Assembly: GCA_013287705.1 (NCBI GenBank)
Contig: JABDDH010000006.1
Span: 1-36,071 of the forward strand
Direction: 5' to 3'
DNA from: Chlamydiota bacterium
GTDB taxonomy: Bacteria; Chlamydiota; Chlamydiia; Chlamydiales; Rhabdochlamydiaceae
DNA length: 36,071 nt
Positions 28,851 to 36,071 of the stretch are shown here, piece after piece; position 1 is the stretch's first letter; every line of letters begins with the position of its first letter. The position numbers were made by a program, and so were the translations under genes. The notes beneath the pieces are model-generated. The model saw only the letters and a list, made by a program, of their open reading frames with translations, did no database searches and was not told the DNA's origin.

Positions 28851-29391
28851 ATTTTTGATTCACAAAAAGGTTGGCACTTGTTAAGAGCGTCAACTTTTTT
28901 AGCCTAACTCCTCTAAATCTGGACCTTGAACATCTTCAGAATTTCCTAGATCACAAGTAGGTAGGGAAGGCGGACTAGACGGAAATGGCAGATCTGCCGA
29001 GCTCCGGCGATAGAAGATGCCCAAAGCCTTCACCAGCTACTGGTATGAACAATAAAGACGATAGAAGCGCCTCGCTCACGTTCATGAAATCCTTTTGTAT
29101 TTGCAATATGTTTCATTATAAATCATTTTTCCTCACAACTCAATAAATTTCTTTCGGAATTCGCCTTGCTTAGAAAAATTCTCATTTAACTAAATCTTTA
29201 ATTAATTTCAACAAAACGTGCTAAACCATTGCTTTAAATGAAAAGTAAATGTATCCTTTTTGTTAAAAATGAGAATTAACATGTTTTCAGTAACCAGAAA
29301 TCTTATAGACAGAGACCTCACGTCGTCTTGAAACAACCACAGAGGAAAATTACAGAAGACAATCCATACTAAACATATTTCGAAGATAAAG

Positions 29392-30114
29392 CTAATCTTC
29401 TAGCTTCATGTTGTGGTAGACAGCGTCAACATCATCGAGTGCTTCGATCCAGTCAATCAGCGCAAGGTTTGCAACTTGCGCCTCTTTATCGCACGAGATG
29501 TAGAGTTTGGGGAGCATCTCGAGAGAGGCCTCCTCAACACACAACCCGAGCCCCTCTACCACCTCTTTAATTTGATAGAGCAGATCGGGTGGTGTTGTGA
29601 TAACAAAAAGCTCATCGGTCTCTTCAAAGTCGTCAGCGCCGGCATCTGAGACTGCAAGAAAGAGCACATCGCCATCTACCTCCTTTTTTACTACCTGAAT
29701 GACTCCCTTGCGATCGAAGTTAAAAGCGACAGCGCCAGGTGATGCAACGCTACCACCCCGTTTGTTTGTCGCAATGCGCATGTCGGTCGCAATCCGATTT
29801 TTATTATCGGTCATCACCTCAGCAATAATTCCGACACCGCCATAACCGTACAGTTCATAGGTCATCTCTGTGTAATCTGCTTGGTCGGAACTCGACGCCT
29901 TCTTAATATTGCGCTCGATATTCTCACTCGGAAGGTTGGCTGCTCGCGCTTTTTGAATGACAAGGCGCAGCCGCGTATTACTTTTAGGATCAGCTCCTCC
30001 CTGTTTAACAGTGCTAATAATCTCTTTTGTCAAACGGGTAAAAACTTTTCCTTTGAGCGCGTCCGCTTTGCCTTTGCGGTGTTTGATGTTTGCCCATTTA
30101 CTATGACCTGCCAT
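29392..30114 (-). CDS. yebC: YebC/PmpR family protein
   Basis: MAGHSKWANIKHRKGKADALKGKVFTRLTKEI; YELYGYGGVGIIAEVMTDNKNR. Confidence 0.95.
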   Translation of the reverse strand: MAGHSKWANIKHRKGKADALKGKVFTRLTKEIISTVKQGGADPKSNTRLRLVIQKARAANLPSENIERNIKKASSSDQADYTEMTYELYGYGGVGIIAEVMTDNKNRIATDMRIATNKRGGSVASPGAVAFNFDRKGVIQVVKKEVDGDVLFLAVSDAGADDFEETDELFVITTPPDLLYQIKEVVEGLGLCVEEASLEMLPKLYISCDKEAQVANLALIDWIEALDDVDAVYHNMKLED

Positions 30115-30551
30115 AACTGCTCCTTCTCCCACTGTTTTGCAATTGCGTAGTCTCCAAATCTCTTCTCTTGCTCTTTAAAAGCACGGTGATGAATCCTTCG
30201 TTTACCGAGGGGCCCCTGAATCGGCGGGTAGAGATAATGGAGCATCTCATGATACACTATATAGGAGATAAAAAAATTCGGAAATTCTGGCTGATCAAGC
30301 AATCGATGAATTTTAATAAATTTCTTTTCATTGTGGTAGTACCCAAGAAGTCTGTGGCGGCGCGCGCGCGTTTTAGGAGTCCCAAACCAGGTGATAGGAA
30401 GCTGTGGAATCTGACTTTTAAAATAGTCGCGATTAATCTGATCGAAGATCTCTTGTAAATGATACGTCTTTCCCTCAGGCTCACAGCGCAAGGGACGTGT
30501 ACGCGGCAATTTTTTAGGTTTGCGAGGGAAAAACCGCCTGAGTAGATTCAT
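30030..30551 (-). CDS. SprT-like zinc metallopeptidase
   Basis: YIVYHEMLHYLYPP (HExxH); ITWFGTPKTRARRHRLLGYY; overlaps yebC by 85 nt. Confidence 0.75.
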   Translation of the reverse strand: MNLLRRFFPRKPKKLPRTRPLRCEPEGKTYHLQEIFDQINRDYFKSQIPQLPITWFGTPKTRARRHRLLGYYHNEKKFIKIHRLLDQPEFPNFFISYIVYHEMLHYLYPPIQGPLGKRRIHHRAFKEQEKRFGDYAIAKQWEKEQLWQVIVNGQTSNTAKAKRTRSKEKFLPV

Positions 30552-31033
30552 AATACTGCTTGCATAAAAATTTTCCCGATATACTCGCCCTTATCCTTAA
30601 TAAAATGCTTCTGAATGCCAAACTCGGTAAACCCGAGTTTGCGATAAAGGTGAATCGCGGGGTTCCCATCATACACTTCTAAGTGTAAAATTTCTATTTT
30701 AAATTTCTCTTTAGCATGCTGTTTAAGCGCTTGTAATAAAACCTTTCCCACCCCTTTACCTCGATAGCCGTCTGCGACAATAATCGATAAAAGACATTGA
30801 TGAGAGAGTTTCTTAAAGGGCTGAATGTAGAGATTTGCCATGCCACATGCCACACCATCACATTCAATCGTCAGCCCCGATTCGATTTTAGAGTAATGGA
30901 CCCAAATTTTGACCGCATCATCAATTTCACGCTCATCAAACATGGGAAACCAGCGCAAGACATAAGCGTCAGAGAGCCATATTTTTAATGGCACGGCATC
31001 TTCTTGATGTGTCAATCGAGTGACTAAATTCAT
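30548..31033 (-). CDS. GNAT family acetyltransferase
   Basis: IIVADGYRGKGVGKVLLQALKQHA; GNPAIHLYRKLGFTEFG; ATGA overlaps at both ends. Confidence 0.88.
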   Translation of the reverse strand: MNLVTRLTHQEDAVPLKIWLSDAYVLRWFPMFDEREIDDAVKIWVHYSKIESGLTIECDGVACGMANLYIQPFKKLSHQCLLSIIVADGYRGKGVGKVLLQALKQHAKEKFKIEILHLEVYDGNPAIHLYRKLGFTEFGIQKHFIKDKGEYIGKIFMQAVL

Positions 31034-31524
31034 AAGTATGACTCCAACAAGATGCGCGCATAATACTTACCGTCTTCTTTCACAAACTTCTCTTGGCGTG
31101 CAAATTCATGAAAGTCGTACTTCTTCAAAAGGTCAATAATCGGATTCCCTTCAAAGACCTCAATATGAACAAGCTCTTGACGAAACTGCGTCTTGGCTAG
31201 ATGCTTCAAATTTTTAAGGAGCGAGCTCCCAACTCCTTGCTTACGCCACTTCGGATCAACGACCATCTTAATCTGACAATGATGCGAAAGTTTTCGATAC
31301 GGCATCAGAAAAAGAGTTCCTATTCCGCACGGCACACCATCAATGACAGCAGTCAAGCTGCATGAATATCTAGAAAATCCAATCCAACATTGCAGTGCAT
31401 CGACAATCTCTTTCTCTTCTTGCATGGGGAAAAAGTGAAGAGTTTCGGGCGTCTCCACCCACTCCTTGAGATAGGGCAGATCGGTCACATAGGTGTAACG
31501 CAAATCAAAGCCAGGATGGTTCAT
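31030..31524 (-). CDS. GNAT family acetyltransferase (paralog of previous)
   Basis: MVVDPKWRKQGVGSSLLKNLKHLA; GNPIIDLLKKYDFHEFA. Confidence 0.88.
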   Translation of the reverse strand: MNHPGFDLRYTYVTDLPYLKEWVETPETLHFFPMQEEKEIVDALQCWIGFSRYSCSLTAVIDGVPCGIGTLFLMPYRKLSHHCQIKMVVDPKWRKQGVGSSLLKNLKHLAKTQFRQELVHIEVFEGNPIIDLLKKYDFHEFARQEKFVKEDGKYYARILLESYL

Positions 31525-31709
31525 TGAACCTCTGGCGTTTTTAGCTTTGCTTGAAAAATTCGAAGATTTTCGCGTCGATTTTTAGAAACTGCTTGCAGTT
31601 TCGTATCGCGCGAAGGAGTCGACGCTTCAGCGTCGGCAAGTGAGCAAGATAAAAATCTACGAGAAAAGAACGAATTTTTCAAGCGAATGTAAAAATGCCA
31701 GAGGTTCAT
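31521..31709 (-). repeat. MITE-like element, family C, copy 1, open for 62 codons
   Basis: TGAACCTCTGGC..GCCAGAGGTTCA termini with about 37-bp imperfect TIRs; homologous to 32801-32989. Confidence 0.85.
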
Positions 31710-32804
31710 GATCCAAACTCCTTAAGATATGCATTAATAAAGCCGTCCAAATTTCCATCCATCACAGAATCGACATTCCCCTCTTCATACTTTGTTCGCG
31801 TATCTTTGACAAGAGTATATGGCGCAAAAACATAGTTGCGAATCTGACTGCCCCATGCGATCTCGCGCTTCTCGCCACCGATCTCCTCAATCTGACTCTT
31901 TCTCTCGTTCATCTCTTTTTCGTACAATTTAGCACGCAACAGATTCATACAGGTCGCCCGGTTCTGAATCTGACTCCTTTCGCTCTGACAAGAGACAACA
32001 ATCCCTGTCGGCAAATGGGTGATGCGAACTGCCGAGTCTGTCTTATTGACGTGCTGACCTCCTGCTCCAGATGCGCGATAGGTGTCGACCCGAATCTGAT
32101 CGGGACGGATCTCGATCAAGATCTCATCTGTAATTTCAGGCGTCACATCCACGGAAGCAAAGCTTGTGTGGCGTTTGGCATTGCTATCAAAGGGCGATAT
32201 GCGTACGAGGCGATGTACCCCCTTCTCAGCTTTACAATAGCCATATGCATAGGGACCTGTAATTCGAAAGGTCACGCTTTTAAGCCCTGCGACATCTCCA
32301 TCCACTGCATCTAAAAGCTCTGTATTCCACCCCCTTTTTGCGGCAAAGCGCTGATACATTCTTGACAGCATGAGCGCCCAATCGCACGCCTCGGTACCCC
32401 CGGCTCCTGAATTGATCGTGAGATAGCAGTTTTTCCCATCTAACTCCCCAGAGAGCATTTTACGCACTTCAAGCTCTGAGAGATCGAAGTCAATGGAATG
32501 AATCTCACCTAAAAGCTCATTTAGAAAAGCAGCATCTCCACTCTCTTCGACATCGGGCAGAAGTGCACAGACATTATCAAAACGAAGCCTCAGTTCCTTA
32601 TAGGGAAGCGTCCACGCTTTTAAAGATCTGCTCTCTTCGATCAGCTCCTGGGCCTTTTTGTTATCAAGCCAAAAGTCTGCCTCCTCCATTAACCGCTCTA
32701 ACTCTTCGACACGCCGTTCTTTACTGGCTAAGTCAAAGATACCTCAACATGTGAAGGAGTCTTTCATGAATCTCTTTAATCTGATTTTCTGTCTGTTCGT
32801 TCAT
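31706..32804 (-). CDS. prfB: peptide chain release factor 2, programmed +1 frameshift
   Basis: MNEQTENQIKEIHERLLHMLRYL-TGA-C then the main ORF (GGxxG..YRASGAGGQHVNKTDSAVRITHLPTGIVV); AGGTATCTTTGAC slippery/stop site at 32732-32744. Confidence 0.95.
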
Positions 32805-32989
32805 TGAACCTCTTGCTTAACTTGCTTTATTTGAAAAATTCGAAAATTTTCTCGCCGATTTTTAGAAACTGTAAAGAGTTTCGTGTCGAGCGAAGGAGCC
32901 GACTCCAGAGAGTCGGTAAGTGAGTAAGATAAAAATCCACGAGAAGAGGACGAATTTATCACACAAATGAAGTTATGCAAGAAGTTCAT
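32801..32989 (-). repeat. MITE-like element, family C, copy 2, open for 62 codons
   Basis: Same length and orientation as copy 1; predicted peptides align without gaps. Confidence 0.85.
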
Positions 32990-32998
32990 TTTTATACC

Positions 32999-34453
32999 TT
33001 ATACATTGTAGGTCGAAGAACTGGTATTACCACCGGTTCCTGTCCAGTTTGTGTGGAAAAATTGACCTCGTGGGCGATCTGTTCTCTCATATGTGTGTGC
33101 GCCAAAAAAGTCGCGTTGTGCTTGCAATAGATTTGTCGGAAGAGCAGCTGTCCGATACCCATCAAAATAGTTAATTGCCGTACTCAAGCACGGTGTCGGA
33201 ATACCCGATTCAATCGCAAGAGCAACTTGCCGTCTAAAGCCAGGAGATGCTGCTGTCAATGCGTCGTGGAAAAAAGGATCGAGCAACAAGTTTTCAAGCT
33301 GTGGATTGTGTGTAAATGCGTCTTTAATTTTATAGAGAAACTGGCTACGAATAATACACCCCTCGCGCCACATTAGCGCAATCGATCCGTAATTGAGTTT
33401 CCACTTAAAGTCAGCTGCTGCTTGACGCATCAGCATAAAACCTTGAGCGTAGGAGATCATCTTTGAAGCATAAAGGGCCTCTGCAAGCTCTGCAATCTGC
33501 TTCTTTTTGTCGGTAACAGGAACAATGTGCGGCGCGCCATACAGCTTCGCAGCTTTTAGCCTCTCCGCTTTTAATGCCGACAGACAACGGGCAAAGACTG
33601 CTTCCCCAATTAATGTCAGCGGCATCCCAAGTTCTAGCGCCGTAACCCCTGTCCACTTACCTGTTCCCTTCTGGCCTGCGACATCGAGAATCGAGTCGAG
33701 CAACAGTTTCCCATCTTCTTTATAAGCTAAAATTTTGGCTGTAATTTCGATTAGGTAACTATGGAGAGGCCCTTTATTCCACTCTAAAAAAATGTCGTGC
33801 ATCTCTTGTTCACTACAGCCAAAGCGCGCTTTTAAAATATGGTACGCCTCACAGATCAGCTGCATATCCCCATACTCGATTCCATTATGAACCATCTTGA
33901 CATAATGGCCAGAACCTCCATCTCCCACCCAATCGCAACACGACTTGCCGTCTTCTGCTTTGGCTGCTATTGTTTGTAAAATCGGTGCCACCTCACTCCA
34001 CGCCTTCGCATTTCCGCCAGGCATAATCGAAGGTCCATGGCGCGCGCCCTCCTCTCCTCCTGAAATGCCGCTACCGACAAATAAAATCCCTTTAGCATCG
34101 AGCTCTTTAACACGCCGCTCCGTATCGGGATAGTGGCTATTGCCGCCATCGATGAGAATATCGCCTTTTTCTAAAAAAGGAAGAAGCTCTGCAATCAGCT
34201 CATCAACTGCAACACCCGCCTTAACCATCAGAATGATCTTGCGTGGCCGCTTCAATACTGTAACAAATTCTTTAAGCCCGCGTGTGCCGATCACATGACT
34301 TCCCTTAGCCGGTCCATGTAAAAAATCGTCAACCTTAGAGACCGTCCGGTTAAAAACAGCAACACGAAAGCCGTGGTCATTCATATTCATCACCAAATTC
34401 TGTCCCATGACTGCAAGACCGATCAGGCCAATATCTGCTTCATTTGTTGCCAT
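32999..34453 (-). CDS. gnd: 6-phosphogluconate dehydrogenase (decarboxylating)
   Basis: IGLIGLAVMGQNLVMNMNDHGFRVAVFNRT, ILIDGGNSHYPDTERR, FVGSGISGGEEGARHGPSIMPGG. Confidence 0.96.
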   Translation of the reverse strand: MATNEADIGLIGLAVMGQNLVMNMNDHGFRVAVFNRTVSKVDDFLHGPAKGSHVIGTRGLKEFVTVLKRPRKIILMVKAGVAVDELIAELLPFLEKGDILIDGGNSHYPDTERRVKELDAKGILFVGSGISGGEEGARHGPSIMPGGNAKAWSEVAPILQTIAAKAEDGKSCCDWVGDGGSGHYVKMVHNGIEYGDMQLICEAYHILKARFGCSEQEMHDIFLEWNKGPLHSYLIEITAKILAYKEDGKLLLDSILDVAGQKGTGKWTGVTALELGMPLTLIGEAVFARCLSALKAERLKAAKLYGAPHIVPVTDKKKQIAELAEALYASKMISYAQGFMLMRQAAADFKWKLNYGSIALMWREGCIIRSQFLYKIKDAFTHNPQLENLLLDPFFHDALTAASPGFRRQVALAIESGIPTPCLSTAINYFDGYRTAALPTNLLQAQRDFFGAHTYERTDRPRGQFFHTNWTGTGGNTSSSTYNV

Positions 34454-34485
34454 TTTCATCCTCTTAGTATAGTATTTTTGCTTCT

Positions 34486-34559
34486 GTCCTTGTAGCTCAG
34501 GTGGATAGAGCGGTTGCCTCCTAAGCAACAGGTCGCGCGTTCAACTCGCGCCAAGGACG
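34486..34559 (+). tRNA. tRNA-Arg(CCT)
   Basis: GTCCTTGTAGCTCAGGTGGATAGAGCGGTTGCCTCCTAAGCAACAGGTCGCGCGTTCAACTCGCGCCAAGGAC(G): cloverleaf, anticodon CCT. Confidence 0.95.
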
Positions 34560-34574
34560 AACTACTTTCCATTA

Positions 34575-34624
34575 TATACTCGCTCCAATTGAAAAACCCA
34601 GAAATTTCAATTGGAACGAGTATA
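34575..34624. terminator. 20-bp stem hairpin between tRNA-Arg and amidase 3' end
   Basis: TATACTCGCTCCAATTGAAA...TTTCAATTGGAACGAGTATA; overlaps the amidase stop. Confidence 0.6.
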
Positions 34625-35314
34625 GATCGACGCCACATATTTATCGATACCCGATGCAATCGCCTCTGCAATTTTTTCTCGGTAGGCGGGATTGCGCAGC
34701 TGTGACCTTTCTTCTGCGTTTGTAATAAAACCGCCCTCAACCAGAACTGCCGGCATATTTGACTCGCGCGTTAAATGATGGTTGCCAATCTTCACACCGC
34801 GAGAAATGGCGCCTGTCGATAAAATCATCTCGCGCAAAATAGATTGAGCAAGCCTTTTTGAAGCTTGAGAGCGCCACGGCTCTCCCGCATTATAATAAAA
34901 GACTTCAATCCCCTTAGCCTCTTTACTCGGTGCGGCGTTGTAATGGATGCTAATGAGAAGATCTGCCTTTGCCCTGTGCGCTGCAGCGACCCGTTCTGGC
35001 AGTGTGAGGAGCTGATCCCTTGATCTTGTGAGTAAAACGCGATACCCTTTTGCGAGGAGATGTTTCTTCACAAGAAGACTTGTCATCAAGGTCAAGTTTT
35101 TTTCCATAAACGTCTGAACTTTAGCCCCCTCATCTGTGCCCCCATGACCCGCATCAAGAACAATCAGCTGCTTTTCTTTGACAGGCAACTGAATCGGCAT
35201 GATTTTCTTATGGGGCTTGGGCAAACTCGAAGAGAGCGGCCGCCTCTCTTTAGAGAGAAGGGGGCTATGCCCAATGAGAATAAGACAGGAGAAGAGGAGT
35301 AGAAAAAAACGCAT
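34607..35314 (-). CDS. N-acetylmuramoyl-L-alanine amidase (Amidase_3)
   Basis: Signal peptide; IVLDAGHGGTDEGA, KADLLISIHYNA, MPAVLVEGGFITNAEER. Confidence 0.92.
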   Translation of the reverse strand: MRFFLLLFSCLILIGHSPLLSKERRPLSSSLPKPHKKIMPIQLPVKEKQLIVLDAGHGGTDEGAKVQTFMEKNLTLMTSLLVKKHLLAKGYRVLLTRSRDQLLTLPERVAAAHRAKADLLISIHYNAAPSKEAKGIEVFYYNAGEPWRSQASKRLAQSILREMILSTGAISRGVKIGNHHLTRESNMPAVLVEGGFITNAEERSQLRNPAYREKIAEAIASGIDKYVASIYTRSN

Positions 35315-35359
35315 GTCCCCATCATCTCGCACTTGGAATTATGAGTCAATTTTTAGAAA

Positions 35360-35521
35360 AGACTTCTTTCGAAATTCGCTTTGTTTATTAAAATTGATGT
35401 TTTTTGTGGAGATGCGGCGCCAAATTTTTCGAGCATGTGCGAACACATGTTCGAAAAATTTGGCGCCACAGATTCCAAAAAAAGCAATTTTAATAAACAA
35501 AGCGAATTTCGAAAGAAGTCT
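35360..35521. repeat. MITE-like palindromic element, family B, copy 2
   Basis: 37-bp perfect TIR AGACTTCTTTCGAAATTCGCTTTGTTTATTAAAATTG and complement; homologous to 2348-2519. Confidence 0.9.
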
Positions 35522-35603
35522 AAAAAAAGAATGGATTTTAGAAGATTAGAATCTGGTAGCGCACATGCTACCTAGCTCCTATCAAAGATGAGGTCTCAGA
35601 ACT

Positions 35604-35621
35604 TATACACAAATAAACTCA
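35604..35621. repeat. solo family D terminus
   Basis: TATACACAAATAAACTCA identical to the first 18 bp of 19636-19808; no matching partner in the window. Confidence 0.6.
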
Positions 35622-35688
35622 TCCAAAAAAACCTTGTAAAAAAATTTAATAAAAGAGCCTCAACCCCGCGAGAAGAAAAGGCTCTGTA

Positions 35689-36070
35689 TCACTCTCTAGC
35701 CGGCGAGGCATCGCTGCCCGCACTCATAGAACTACTAAGAAGTCCCGAACTTCCAAAGCAACAGGCAAGTCCGGTACCAGCAATAACTGCAATTGGAACA
35801 GCGATCGGCGCAACAAAATAAAGCCCAACCAGCAACCCAGCATAGAGTATGCCTAGAAAAAACACACCTATTTTTCGTGCAGTTGATCCTTCCGTAATTG
35901 CAGCGTTAATTACAGCGCCTAATAACATAACTGAGGCAAATGTAATAAGAAACGGAAGTATAATAAAAGAAATTGCCGAAAGCGCAAGAATGGTAATCGA
36001 AATCGCAAGCGCAGCAATACCAGCAATTACTTGCAGCGCTTGATTTGATCCACCACAAAAAGCTGCACAC
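35689..36070 (-). CDS. hypothetical membrane protein (5' end outside window)
   Basis: Frame open to the window edge: CAAFCGGSNQALQVIAGIAALAISITILALSAISFIILPFLITFASVMLLG...; two hydrophobic clusters. Confidence 0.65.
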   Translation of the reverse strand, partial: CAAFCGGSNQALQVIAGIAALAISITILALSAISFIILPFLITFASVMLLGAVINAAITEGSTARKIGVFFLGILYAGLLVGLYFVAPIAVPIAVIAGTGLACCFGSSGLLSSSMSAGSDASPARE

Positions 36071-36071
36071 C

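Noticed and set aside
29176-29282. TTCTCATTT...AAATGAGAA inverted motif in AT-rich gap
   Set aside because: Short and in AT-rich context; no second copy or element structure.
35588-35821. 77-aa plus-strand ORF
   Set aside because: Overlaps antisense to a longer membrane-protein frame that stays open to the window edge; the latter is more plausible.
1-36071. CRISPR array, rRNA operon, prophage or restriction-modification cluster
   Set aside because: No regularly spaced direct repeats, rRNA signature or phage/R-M gene set seen in the window.

Overview
This looks like a chromosomal segment from a Chlamydiae-type bacterium, probably an environmental chlamydia. The inference rests on gene order (kdsA-lptC-lptA-lptB; prfB-GNAT-yebC), an isolated gspD, and several hydrophobic Inc-like orphan proteins. 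Gene density is high. Recognisable genes are pyrE (partial), prfC, trhO, rpsD, murJ, nfo, asnS, recX, an RluA-family synthase, khpA, aroB, a DHH-like phosphoesterase, gspD, kdsA, lptC/A/B-like genes, a GT9 heptosyltransferase, ndk, yebC, a SprT-like protease, two GNATs, prfB (programmed +1 frameshift), gnd, amiA, tRNA-Arg(TCT) and tRNA-Arg(CCT). The most unusual content is a dense population of short (about 100-190 bp) non-autonomous, palindromic MITE-like elements. There are at least four families. They sit exactly at gene junctions, supply start or stop codons, are nested in one place, and interrupt a small ORF in another. Family A has 5-bp target duplications visible at all three copies, one with a single mismatch. 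Family C forms two 189-bp translatable modules wedged between operon genes with ATGA overlaps on the downstream side. Other leads are a SAM methyltransferase split at a G8 tract (phase variation, decay or sequencing error), a papain-like Cys/His/Asp membrane-anchored candidate effector, a 34-bp perfect palindrome, and a decayed transposase island. All identifications come from reading the sequence; no database search was run.
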